Below are positions 24,922 to 34,800 of a stretch of DNA of 64,000 nucleotides, piece by piece. Each line of letters opens with the position of its first letter. Position 1 is the stretch's first letter. The notes under the pieces are model-generated. The model ran no database searches. It saw nothing but the letters and a program-made list of their open reading frames with translations, and was not told the DNA's origin. The position numbers and the translations under genes were made by a program. Source of the DNA: DATFVA01 sp963811905 (GTDB lineage Bacteria; Bacteroidota; Ignavibacteria; Ignavibacteriales; Ignavibacteriaceae); contig CAWETK010000018.1 of NCBI GenBank assembly GCA_963811905.1, forward strand, positions 186,001 to 250,000. The letters are read 5' to 3'.

Positions 24922-26016
24922 ATGGCAACTTTAATTGTAAATACAAACCGCATCACGGAAAATATAATTAAACTCAGCTCCTTTCTCACAGAGAATAATA
25001 TTGAATGGTCGCTGGTGGCAAAGATTCTCGGCGGAAACCGGCCTGTACTGGAAAAAATTATCTGTGATGAATCAATTAAAAAAGTACATTCAATAGGTGA
25101 TTCAAGGATCTCAAATCTGAAAATTATAAAGGAAATAAATCCTGGCATTGTTACTATGTACATCAAACCTCCTGCACCTGTGCTTGCGAAAAAGATAATT
25201 CAGTATGCGGATATATCTCTTAATTCATCTTTTACTACTATTGAAGCACTCAACAGGGAAGCAGAGAAAGTTGGTAAAACTCACCGGGTTATAATAATGA
25301 TCGAACTCGGCGAACTGAGGGAGGGAATTCTGCGTGACAATGTTTTATCGTTTTATGAGAAGATATTTGAACTAAAAAATATTAAAGTTGAAGGGCTGGG
25401 TACAAATCTCGGATGTATGTATGGTGTTGAACCCACCTATGATAAGATGGTTCAGCTGAGTCTTTACCGGATGCTCATCGAGGAAAAGTTTTCAAGAAAA
25501 CTTAACCTGGTTTCTGCTGGTAGTTCTATAACTCTTCCCCTGGTTATGCGTGACCGCCTTCCTGACGGTATTAACCATTTCAGGATTGGTGAAACTGCAT
25601 TCCTTGGCGTATCAATAATCGATAACAAAAGGTTTAAGAACCTTTCAACTAATGCTTTTGATTTTTCAGCAGAAATACTTGAGCTGGAAGAGAAAGAAAT
25701 GGTGCCTGACGGAAACCTTACGGATGCAGGGATAGGGATTACTGCACATGATTTTCAGGGAGAGATAGATATGGAAATAAATAAAAAGTCCTTCAGAGCC
25801 ATAGTAGATTTCGGTGAGATTGATGTTGACCCTTCACATATAACCCCGAAAGATAGAAATGTGAATTTTATAGGGACAACCTCCGACATGACTGTCTACG
25901 ATATCGGCGATAAGAAAGGAAAATTTTCTGTCGGTAAGCAAATCCACTTTAAGCCTGATTATATGGCAGTTGCCCGTTTGATGAACACTAAGTATGTAAC
26001 AAAGGAGATTGCCTGA
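24922..26016 (+). CDS. Ornithine/alanine racemase-like PLP enzyme (Orr family)
   Basis: 364 aa, fold-type III PLP enzyme. The PLP lysine is Lys34 in SLVAKILGGN. TNLGCMYGVEPT and the glycine-rich VSAGSSITLPL form the phosphate pocket, and HFRIGETAFLG is typical of the ornithine-racemase/YhfX branch. Family members racemise ornithine, lysine or broad basic amino acids. It lies between the acetyltransferase and a symporter gene, all within a few bases of each other. Substrate cannot be settled from sequence. Confidence 0.82.
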   Translation: MATLIVNTNRITENIIKLSSFLTENNIEWSLVAKILGGNRPVLEKIICDESIKKVHSIGDSRISNLKIIKEINPGIVTMYIKPPAPVLAKKIIQYADISLNSSFTTIEALNREAEKVGKTHRVIIMIELGELREGILRDNVLSFYEKIFELKNIKVEGLGTNLGCMYGVEPTYDKMVQLSLYRMLIEEKFSRKLNLVSAGSSITLPLVMRDRLPDGINHFRIGETAFLGVSIIDNKRFKNLSTNAFDFSAEILELEEKEMVPDGNLTDAGIGITAHDFQGEIDMEINKKSFRAIVDFGEIDVDPSHITPKDRNVNFIGTTSDMTVYDIGDKKGKFSVGKQIHFKPDYMAVARLMNTKYVTKEIA

Positions 26017-26018
26017 TT

Positions 26019-27488
26019 ATGCACTGGATAGACATTACCATCTTTTCTGTCTATATGATCTCAATGCTGGGAATAGGTTTTTACTTCCTGCGTAAAAATA
26101 AGGATGCGGAGGATTATTATGTCGGCGGAAGAAGTATGGGAAGTTTCCACGTGGGTCTTTCAGTCGTGGCCACCGATGTGGGCGGAGGATTTTCTATAGG
26201 TCTCGGGGGTCTTGGATTCGTAATGGGTATATCGGGATCCTGGATGCTTTTTACTGGATTGATAGGAGCCTGGCTGAGTGCCGTTCTTCTTATCCCTAAA
26301 GTAAATAGGATGAAAAACTTCAAAGAGCTGTATACTTTTCCTCAGATTTTTGAAAGCTTTTATAACAGGAAAGTTGCAATTATAGCCGGATTTATATCTG
26401 CAATCGGTTATATCGGATTTACAAGTTCTCAGATACTTGCAGGAGCAAAACTTGCATCTGCATCATTTGTGTCACTTGATATGGAAACAGCACTCTTGAT
26501 AATGGGAGCGATCGTTGTCATCTATACATTCCTCGGCGGCATCAAGGCTGTTATTTATACCGATACGGTTCAATGGATAATCCTGATGGTAGGACTTATT
26601 TTTATTGGGATACCAGTCGCTTATTATGCTGTCGGGGGATATTCGGAAATAACCAAAGCCCTGCCTCCGGAATTCTTCTCAATGAGCAATCTGAGCTGGC
26701 AGACTCTCGTTAACTGGTTTGTTACGATTGTTCCTATCTGGTTTGTCGGAATGACGTTATATCAAAGGATTTATGCATGCAAATCGGAAAAAGAAGCTAA
26801 GAAAGCATGGTTTATTGCCGGATTGTTCGAGTGGCCGGCAATGGCATTTATGGGAGTGCTTCTTGGTCTCTTTGCCCGGGTTGCGGCCAATGACGGGATG
26901 TTTCAGTATCTGGGATATGCATCCGTGGGAAGTATGGATTCGGAAATGGGACTCCCGATGTTATTAAGATCAATTCTTCCGGTGGGATTAATGGGATTGA
27001 TGATGTCTGCTTACTTTTCTGCAATAATGTCCACGGCCGACAGTTGCCTGATGGCAGCCTCAGGTAATGTAATGACTGATATTCTTGACAGATTTTTTAA
27101 TATCAGTTCCGATCAGAAAAAATTTCTCCGTTATTCCCAATTAATTACTCTTTTGATAGGAGCTCTTGCTTTATTCCTTGCATCCGGTATGCAGAATGTG
27201 CTTCAGCTGATGCTCTACTCGTATGCATTTATGGTCTCAGGGTTGTTTATTCCGGTAATAGGAGCTTTTTTCTGGAAAAGAAGTAATTCAACTGCAGCCT
27301 TATGGTCTATGCTTCTGGGCGGCGGGACTACAATTTCTTTGATTGCTTCCGGTATCAGTCTGCCTCTCGGTCTTGATGCAAATATTTATGGAATTTCAAT
27401 CTCAGCCGTTACATTTGTGATAATAAGTTTTTTAACTTCTGCTGAAGAGATTCCATCAAATATTGAATTGAGTGAGGAACCCGATTGA
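26019..27488 (+). CDS. Sodium:solute symporter (SSS family)
   Basis: 489 aa with about 13 hydrophobic helices. SSS landmarks: DYYVGGRSMGSFHVGLSVVATDVGGG (about 31-58) and the sodium-site helix ending in SAYFSAIMSTADSCLMAASGN (about 330-350). These transporters carry amino acids, sugars or osmolytes with sodium. Located between two amino-acid-type enzymes, so uptake of an amino acid or N-acyl amino acid is inferred. Its stop overlaps the TTG start of the next gene. Confidence 0.9.
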   Translation: MHWIDITIFSVYMISMLGIGFYFLRKNKDAEDYYVGGRSMGSFHVGLSVVATDVGGGFSIGLGGLGFVMGISGSWMLFTGLIGAWLSAVLLIPKVNRMKNFKELYTFPQIFESFYNRKVAIIAGFISAIGYIGFTSSQILAGAKLASASFVSLDMETALLIMGAIVVIYTFLGGIKAVIYTDTVQWIILMVGLIFIGIPVAYYAVGGYSEITKALPPEFFSMSNLSWQTLVNWFVTIVPIWFVGMTLYQRIYACKSEKEAKKAWFIAGLFEWPAMAFMGVLLGLFARVAANDGMFQYLGYASVGSMDSEMGLPMLLRSILPVGLMGLMMSAYFSAIMSTADSCLMAASGNVMTDILDRFFNISSDQKKFLRYSQLITLLIGALALFLASGMQNVLQLMLYSYAFMVSGLFIPVIGAFFWKRSNSTAALWSMLLGGGTTISLIASGISLPLGLDANIYGISISAVTFVIISFLTSAEEIPSNIELSEEPD

Positions 27489-28633
27489 ATACCGAAACTG
27501 CAGCAAATCTGATTAACCTGAGGCAATCAATTCATTCCGAACCTGAACTTGCAGGCTGGGAAGAACGGACAGCCGGAAAGATTATAAGTTTTATATCCCG
27601 TTATTCTCCTGATGAAATTATTAAAAATATCGGCGGGCATGGAATTGCTTTTATCTTTAACGGAAAAGGAGAAGGTCCTGTTATTCTTTTCAGGAGTGAG
27701 CTTGATGCGCTTCCTATACGGGAGATCAATGAGTTCGCGTATAAATCAAAGTATGCGGATAAGGGACACAAATGCGGACACGATGGGCATATGACCGTTC
27801 TTGCTGGTTTTGCAGCAAAAATCTCATCCGGCAGAAATTTTAACGGAAAGATTGTTCTCCTTTACCAGCCGGCAGAAGAGACAGGAGAAGGTGCAGAAAA
27901 AGTTTTAAATGATCACAATTTTTCTGGTATAAAACCAGATTATGTTTTTGCATTCCACAATCTGCCGGGCTTTAAGCTGAATTCCGTAATAATCAAACCG
28001 GGAAGTTTTGCATCTGCCTCGATGGGAATGATAATAAAACTTACAGGTAAAACCTCTCATGCTGCTGAACCGGAAAATGGAATAAATCCTGCTATTGCTG
28101 TTGCTGAAATCATCAGAAAACTTACAGAACTTCCGCAAAAGCTGAAGGATGCTCAATCTTTCACTTTGGTCACCATTGTGCATGTTAGGATAGGGGAAAG
28201 GGCTTTCGGTACTTCTCCCGGTTATGCTGAACTGATGGCTACTCTGAGAGCATACAGGAATGATGATATGGAATTATTAATTGCTGAAGCGGAAAAAATA
28301 ACCTTTGCAGTTGCTTCAGAACAAAGACTGAAAGCAGAAATTAATTATACTGAAGAGTTCCCGGCAACGATAAATGATGCCGGCTGCATCGGTATTGTTA
28401 ACAGATCAGCAGAGAAGAATAATTATACCATTATTAAAATAGACGAGCCTTTCAGATGGTCAGAGGATTTCGGTCGCTTTACAGGAAAATATCCTGGTGC
28501 ATTATTCGGCATAGGTTCGGGTGAAGATCATCCCCAGCTCCATAACCCAGATTATGATTTCCCGGATGAGATAATCCCTGCAGGTATAAATATGTTTTAC
28601 TCAATTATGAATGAAATTATGAACAGGAAATAA
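27485..28633 (+). CDS. M20 family amidohydrolase (N-acyl-amino-acid deacylase)
   Basis: 382 aa starting with TTG 27485, overlapping the symporter stop by 4 bp. Metal-binding motifs of M20D (AmiA/HipO) enzymes: HKCGHDGHM (about 97-105), PAEETGEGA with the catalytic Glu pair, and GSGEDHPQLHNPDYDFPDE at the C-terminus. A dimerisation/lid domain lies between about 180 and 290. These enzymes remove acyl groups from amino acids, for example acetyl-amino acids or hippurate. Next to an acetyltransferase and two racemases, an N-acetyl amino acid is a likely substrate (inference). Confidence 0.9.
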   Translation: MNTETAANLINLRQSIHSEPELAGWEERTAGKIISFISRYSPDEIIKNIGGHGIAFIFNGKGEGPVILFRSELDALPIREINEFAYKSKYADKGHKCGHDGHMTVLAGFAAKISSGRNFNGKIVLLYQPAEETGEGAEKVLNDHNFSGIKPDYVFAFHNLPGFKLNSVIIKPGSFASASMGMIIKLTGKTSHAAEPENGINPAIAVAEIIRKLTELPQKLKDAQSFTLVTIVHVRIGERAFGTSPGYAELMATLRAYRNDDMELLIAEAEKITFAVASEQRLKAEINYTEEFPATINDAGCIGIVNRSAEKNNYTIIKIDEPFRWSEDFGRFTGKYPGALFGIGSGEDHPQLHNPDYDFPDEIIPAGINMFYSIMNEIMNRK

Positions 28634-28634
28634 G

Positions 28635-29783
28635 ATGTTCCATACTTCTGTTTTAGAACTAAGCCAGGATTCACTTAATATCAATATTTCTTTTTTAAGA
28701 AAACTCTTCGGAAAAAAGGTGAGGATCTCTTCGGTTGTTAAGGGAAACGCATACGGACATGGCATTGAGGTGTTTGTGCCGATGGCTGAAAAAGCGGGTA
28801 TAAATCATTTCTCTGTTTTCAGTACAGAGGAGGCATATCGCGTCGCCTCAACATTAACAAAAGATTCTGAAATAATGATTATGGGAATGATTGACGATCA
28901 GGATATTGAGTGGGCGGTCAATGAGAAAATTCAGTTCTGGGTTTTTGATCTGTCAAGACTTGAGAGTGCGTTGAAAACTGCGCAGAAATTGAATCTTCCC
29001 GCAAGGATACATATAGAACTTGAAACGGGTTTCAACAGAACCGGTTTCCAGGAGAAAGAATTCACGAAACTTATCCATCTCCTGAAAAAATATGAAGGGA
29101 ATTTTGTAGTGGAAGGAATGTGTACCCATTATGCCGGCGCAGAAAGTATTGCTAATTACTACAGGATCCACCAGCAGATTAAAAAATTTAACCACTTCTA
29201 TAAATGGTTCAATGAGCAGGGAATTCATCCCGCTGCACGGCATACAGCCTGTAGTGCTGCAGCAGTTTCCTATCCCCAGACAAGAATGGAAATGGTAAGG
29301 ATCGGGATACTGCATTATGGCTTCTGGCCCAGCAGGGAAACATTGATTTCCTACCTGGGTAAACAAGAGGATAAGACTGATCCCTTGAAAAGAATTATCT
29401 CATGGAAGAGTAGAATAATGAGTGTGAAGCCCGTCAATACAGGGGAATTTGTCGGCTATGGCACATCCTACCTTGCCCAGCGGGATATGAAGATAGGTAT
29501 CGTGCCCGTCGGATATTCACAGGGATTCAGCCGCTCGATGAGCAACCATGGCCGGGCCCTCGTTAATGGCTACCGTGTTGCGGTAATAGGAATCGTTAAT
29601 ATGAATCACCTTATCATTGACGTAACAGATGTACCCGGGATCAAAAGGAATGATGAAGTTGTCTTAATAGGCTGCCAGGGTGACCTTACAATCTCGGTAT
29701 CCTCATTTAGTGAGCTGAGCGACCAGCTTAATTATGAATCTTTAAGCCGGCTTCCCCGAAATATTCCAAGGTATGTAATCTAG
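28635..29783 (+). CDS. alr: Alanine racemase
   Basis: 382 aa, close to the usual 360-380. The PLP-binding Lys36 is in SSVVKGNAYGHG. The second base Tyr is in FVGYGTSYLAQ. MVRIGILHYG and the C-terminal RLPRNIPRYVI are further Alr landmarks. It provides D-alanine for peptidoglycan, or in this operon serves catabolism of D-alanine. It starts 2 bp after the deacylase and ends the operon. Whether it is the cell's only alanine racemase cannot be seen here. Confidence 0.92.
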   Translation: MFHTSVLELSQDSLNINISFLRKLFGKKVRISSVVKGNAYGHGIEVFVPMAEKAGINHFSVFSTEEAYRVASTLTKDSEIMIMGMIDDQDIEWAVNEKIQFWVFDLSRLESALKTAQKLNLPARIHIELETGFNRTGFQEKEFTKLIHLLKKYEGNFVVEGMCTHYAGAESIANYYRIHQQIKKFNHFYKWFNEQGIHPAARHTACSAAAVSYPQTRMEMVRIGILHYGFWPSRETLISYLGKQEDKTDPLKRIISWKSRIMSVKPVNTGEFVGYGTSYLAQRDMKIGIVPVGYSQGFSRSMSNHGRALVNGYRVAVIGIVNMNHLIIDVTDVPGIKRNDEVVLIGCQGDLTISVSSFSELSDQLNYESLSRLPRNIPRYVI

Positions 29784-29862
29784 CTTCCTTACCTTCTTTG
29801 AAATAAATAACTTATCTTAAAAGCATGCTTCCCCTGTCACTTTTAACGTTTGAATATTTTTA

Positions 29863-29870
29863 TAATTTTG
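29863..29870 (+). promoter_or_regulatory. Candidate -7 box (TAATTTTG)
   Basis: TAATTTTG matches TAnnTTTG, 36 bp upstream of the YCF48-like gene's ATG. Confidence 0.4.
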
Positions 29871-29906
29871 AATGTCAGGTATTTATAATTTTACAGGAGG
29901 ATCTGA

Positions 29907-31439
29907 ATGATCAAAAGATACATTTTTCTTTTTCTTTTATTTTTCCTCACTGATATAATCAATGCCCAGAGCGGGTGGCTTTCACTTAGTTCAGGCACAG
30001 CTGCTACTCTGCATGGCGTGGATTTTATGACTTCCGATTACGTAATTGCTGTCGGTGATGCAGGCACAATTCTTATGACAACAGATGCTGGTGCAAATTG
30101 GGAAAGCATCACTTCAGGTACCTCGCAGAATCTAAACGGCATTAGTATAATTAATAATAGCATTGCCGTAATAGTCGGTGACGCGGGAACCATCCTCCGC
30201 ACCACGGATGCAGGATCTTCATGGCAGACTGTTTCATCTGATGTTACTGATAATCTGCTTTCTGTCTCTTTTAATGGAGTAGCCGGAATTGCAGGTGGAA
30301 CGTCCCAGACAATAATTTACTCTACAGATGCAGGTGCAAGCTGGACAACTTCCCAAACCGGATTTTTCGGCGGCGGGTTTTATGGTGTGCAGATGCTTGA
30401 TGCCGATAATGCATTTACAGCCGGTGAGAATTCAATCTTCCAGCCGATGTTCGGTGCATCAGGCGATGGAGGTCAGAACTGGAATTATACTGCTTTCTAT
30501 CTCAATAGTAATGAGGGGAAGCTGTATGGCATACATTTCTTCGATGTAAATAATGGTCTGGCTTCAGCTGCGGTATGGACAGGTGAAGGTGCTATCGCAA
30601 ACACTACCGATGGCGGATTGAGCTGGTCAACTCTTCCTTTCTTCGATAATGCTCTTTATACGCTAAATTTCCCGGCGAATCAATCCGATATTGGTTATGC
30701 TGCAGGCGCTTCGGGATTAATCATCAAGACCACAGACGGAGGAAACAGCTGGGATGTTCAGACAAGCGGCACTTCAAATATTTTATACGGAATCGTTTTC
30801 GCAGATGAGCTGACAGGCTATGCTGTTGGTGAAAATGGCACTATCCTTAAAACTATCTCCGGAGGAGTAATCCCTGTTGAGTTTACATCCTTTACCGCAA
30901 ATGTAGATGAAAGGAATGTCAGATTAATCTGGAAGACTTCTACCGAGACAAATAACAGCGGCTTCTTTTTACAAAGAAAAGCTGGAAATGTATGGCAGAA
31001 CCTTAATTTTGTTCAGGGTTACGGAACTACATCGGAATCTCACACCTATGATTACATTGATAATTTGTCCGACTATAATTACCGCGGCAAAATTTACTAC
31101 AGGTTGAAACAGGTGGATTATGACGGTTCAGTAAATTATTCGTCCACTGAATCTGTTATTTATGAACCGAAGCCGAACGATTTCGCACTCGATCAGAATT
31201 ATCCAAATCCGTTTAACCCGGCTACCTCTATTAAATTTTCAATGCCTGAAGGTGCACACGTAAAGCTCACCGTTTATGACCTTCTGGGAAACGAAGTTGA
31301 AACCCTGGTCGATGAATATAAACCCGCCGGCACTTACTCAGTAAAGTTTAATGGTTCAGAACTTACCAGCGGAATTTACATCTACAGGCTGCAGGCAGGA
31401 GATTTTGTATCAACTAAGAGAATGGCACTTATTAAGTAA
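29907..31439 (+). CDS. YCF48-like beta-propeller protein with T9SS sorting tail
   Basis: 510 aa. Signal peptide (KRYIFLFLLFFLTDIINAQ) at 2-22. Residues about 25-320 consist of repeats of the type GDAGTILMTTDAGANW and VGENGTILKT, the YCF48/BNR-type propeller seen in photosystem assembly factors and many secreted proteins. A linker domain follows (about 325-425). The C-terminus holds the T9SS type A sorting domain: LDQNYPNPFNPATSI, LTVYDLLGNEVETLV, then GIYIYRLQAG and basic KRMALIK. The protein is thus exported across the outer membrane and likely cell-surface attached. A strong terminator follows. Confidence 0.92.
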   Translation: MIKRYIFLFLLFFLTDIINAQSGWLSLSSGTAATLHGVDFMTSDYVIAVGDAGTILMTTDAGANWESITSGTSQNLNGISIINNSIAVIVGDAGTILRTTDAGSSWQTVSSDVTDNLLSVSFNGVAGIAGGTSQTIIYSTDAGASWTTSQTGFFGGGFYGVQMLDADNAFTAGENSIFQPMFGASGDGGQNWNYTAFYLNSNEGKLYGIHFFDVNNGLASAAVWTGEGAIANTTDGGLSWSTLPFFDNALYTLNFPANQSDIGYAAGASGLIIKTTDGGNSWDVQTSGTSNILYGIVFADELTGYAVGENGTILKTISGGVIPVEFTSFTANVDERNVRLIWKTSTETNNSGFFLQRKAGNVWQNLNFVQGYGTTSESHTYDYIDNLSDYNYRGKIYYRLKQVDYDGSVNYSSTESVIYEPKPNDFALDQNYPNPFNPATSIKFSMPEGAHVKLTVYDLLGNEVETLVDEYKPAGTYSVKFNGSELTSGIYIYRLQAGDFVSTKRMALIK

Positions 31440-31471
31440 ACTTTCACTTAAACTGACCTGCTTAAAACTGC

Positions 31472-31502
31472 CCCCGGGGAATCCTTTCCCCGGGGTTTTT
31501 TT
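31472..31502 (+). terminator. Intrinsic terminator
   Basis: CCCCGGGGA/TCCCCGGGG (9 bp, 6-nt loop) followed by seven T, directly after the T9SS-exported protein gene. Confidence 0.95.
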
Positions 31503-31554
31503 ATGCACCTTCCATTAGAATTCATACCAGATAAGTACCAGTCAACAAGCCGGT

Positions 31555-31663
31555 AAATACGTTATAAATACGTTATGAATACGCTGTGAATACGGTGTGA
31601 ATACGCTGTGAATACGCTTTGAAAACGCTTTGAATACGCTGTGAATACGCTGTAAATACCTCT
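31555..31663. repeat. 11-bp tandem repeat, nine units
   Basis: Nine head-to-tail units of consensus GAATACGCTGT from 31555 to 31653, then a partial one. Outer units are more diverged (AAATACGTTAT) than inner ones. The period is one helical turn. It lies between the terminator and the trehalose genes. Confidence 0.9.
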
Positions 31664-31892
31664 AAATAAGGTATTAAAGAGTAGAAAAAAAGGTGAAATG
31701 CCCTGGAATTTCAACTAATTTCGACTTTACCCGAAAATGAAACCTGAAAGCAGTGAAGGATCTGAATGAGTCCGTCAGGTCAGATTGCATAACTTGCAAA
31801 ACCCGTAATTATTTTATATATAATGAATTACATCACCCGGAATAACCATAATATTTGCAAAATTAAATTCATTTAAATCGGATTTTCTTTAT

Positions 31893-34800
31893 ATGGCTGT
31901 AATTAAAAATAATGATGACCCGCTCTGGTATAAAGATGGAATAATGTACCAGGTTCATATAAAATCGTTTATGGATAGTAATGATGACGGTATAGGTGAC
32001 ATAAAGGGACTGACCCGCAAACTTGATTACATCCAGTCGCTCGGAATAAACATCCTTTGGGTGCTTCCGTTTTATCCCTCACCGATGAAAGACGACGGCT
32101 ACGATATTTCCGACTATTTCAATATAAATCCAGATTACGGTACTCTCGATGATTTTAAGGCATTTCTCAGCGAAGCTCATAAAAGAAAAATAAGAGTGGT
32201 TACTGAACTTGTAATGAACCATACCTCCGATCAGCATGAATGGTTCAAAAGGGCCAGGAAAAGTTCACCCGGCAGTCCGGAAAGAGATTTCTATGTCTGG
32301 AGTGAAACAGGTGAGGAATATGAAGAAGCAAGGATCATCTTCAGTGATTTCGAAACATCAAACTGGACCTGGGACTCAGCTGCAAATGCCTATTACTGGC
32401 ACCGTTTCTATTCACATCAGCCGGATCTGAACTTTGAGAATCCTGAAGTTCATAAAGCAATATTTAAGGCCGTGGATTTCTGGTTCGAGATGGGTGTAGA
32501 CGGAATGCGTTTGGATGCAGTACCTTATTTATATGAACGGGAGGGAACCAGCTGCGAGAACCTGCCTGAGACGCACAGTTTTCTTAAAAAACTCAATGTG
32601 CATCTGAAGGAAAAATTTAAGAATAAAATGTTTCTTGCTGAAGCAAACCAGTGGCCTGAGGATGCAGTTGCATATTTCGGCGGCGGGGATGAATGTCATA
32701 TGGCCTTCCACTTTCCTTTGATGCCGAGGATGTATATGGCTGTCCAGATGGAAACAAGATACCCTATAATCGATATCCTTGAACAGACGCCTGCAATTCC
32801 TCCGCACTGCCAGTGGGCAATGTTCCTGCGCAATCACGATGAGCTAACTCTCGAAATGGTAACTGATGAAGAGCGGGATTATATGTACAGGTATTACGCA
32901 AAAGATAAACATGCACGGCTTAATCTTGGCATCCGAAGAAGACTGGCTCCGCTCGTAGAAAATAACAGGCGCAAAATTAAGCTCCTCAACATTCTTCTGT
33001 TCTCATTCCCCGGAACACCTATAATTTATTACGGTGATGAAATCGGGATGGGGGATAATTTCTATCTGGGCGACAGGAATGGTGTAAGAACGCCTATGCA
33101 GTGGAGTCCCGACCGCAATGCCGGCTTCTCCCGGGTAAACCCCCAGCAGCTTTTACTGCCTGTCATCATAGATCCTGAATATCATTTTGAAAGTGTCAAC
33201 GTCGAAGTGCAGGAGAGAACTTCTTCGTCGCTCCTTAACTGGATGAAGCGTGCAATTGCAGTAAGGAAAAAGTACCGCGCATTCGGCAGGGGGGAAATAG
33301 AGTTCCTGTCGCCGTCAAATTCAAAGGTACTTGCGTTCCTTCGTACATATGAAAAAGAAACTATTCTGGTTGTAGCTAATCTTTCCCGATTCAGCCAGGT
33401 AGTGGAACTTAACCTGTCGGAATTTTCAGGAAGCACACCTGTAGAATTATTCAGCCGCAACAAATTCCCTGACATCAAAGACTCCTATTATATGTTGACC
33501 ATGAATGCATATGATTTTTATTGGTTCCAGTTAATACCAGTTGAAGAAACCGCGCACAGTGCTGATCTTTATGAACCGCCTGAACTGGAACCATTGCAGG
33601 GTGAGTTCTCCTTCTTCGGTTACGATGACGAGAGTATCCTCAATACAGTAGCCATTCCTGATTTCCTCAAACGCAACCGGTGGATCGATTCGGAAATAAA
33701 GAATATAGATGAAATAAATGTGTATGATGAAATCCCCCTTAGCAAAGGTGATGAATACCAGTCCCTTGTTCTGCTTCAGATAAATTATGTGGATGAATCT
33801 TCACAGGGACTTATTATCCCATGTTCAACTACTTATTTCAACAAGGAACAGCTAAAGGATCCCGGCAGCCTGGTCAATGTAATTGCATACCTGGATAAAC
33901 AGGGAAAGGTTCTTTGCGAAAGCCAAAATGAATCTTTTTTCAGAGATACAATTATCAATACAGTTTTGAATTCAGCTGCTGTAAAAGGAAAGAGAGGAGA
34001 CCTTATCATAGATAAAGAGATGGAGTTTGATGAACTTGCAGAACAATTCCTTGATACAAGGATCTGTGAAACCGATGAATCTAATCATAAATATATTGAC
34101 CTGAACTATGGAGGAGGGTTCAAAGTAAGGCTTTACAGGAGGTTAGAAGAAGCAGGACATCCCGGGATTGAGATGTTCAGGGCTCTTTCACTGGAGTCTT
34201 CTTTTGAACATATCCCGAAGTACCTCGGAACAATAAATTATAAATCAGCGGAAGGCAATTTCTCCGTTTTCGGGTTTATAGAGAAAGATGTACCGAATGA
34301 AGGCAATTTCTGGAAATACATGACAGACGCTTCAATTAACCATTATGAAAAAAAAATCAACCTGGAAAAGGAAAATATTAAAGAATTTAGAATAGGACGC
34401 GAGGCTCTTATCAGTGAAAATCTGAAGGATTACGATTTTACAACAAGCTGCGATGAGCTGGACTCTCTTAACCTTGATTTAATGGAATTGCTTGGCACCA
34501 GAACCGGAGAACTTCATGCAACACTGGCCTCCTTACCTGTAGACGGTTTCGAACCTGAGAATTTTAATTCTTTCTACCAGAGATCTATTTACCAGTCAAA
34601 CCGTTCGCTTGCCAGGAATACCTTCAGACTAATGAAGAGCTATACCGGGAATGAAAAAGATGAGATGGAGGAAATCTTTGACAGGGAGGTCCTGATCCTT
34701 GATTATCTGAAGTCCTTAATTGAAGTAAGAATTAATGCAAAAAAAATCCGGATACATGGTGACCTTAACCTTAAAAGAATATTGCTTACAGGAAAAGACT

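Noticed and set aside
31555..31663. The 11-bp array as a CRISPR or origin iteron cluster
   Set aside because: No spacers of unique sequence, so not CRISPR. Iterons are usually longer and accompanied by dnaA/rep genes or DnaA boxes, which are absent here.
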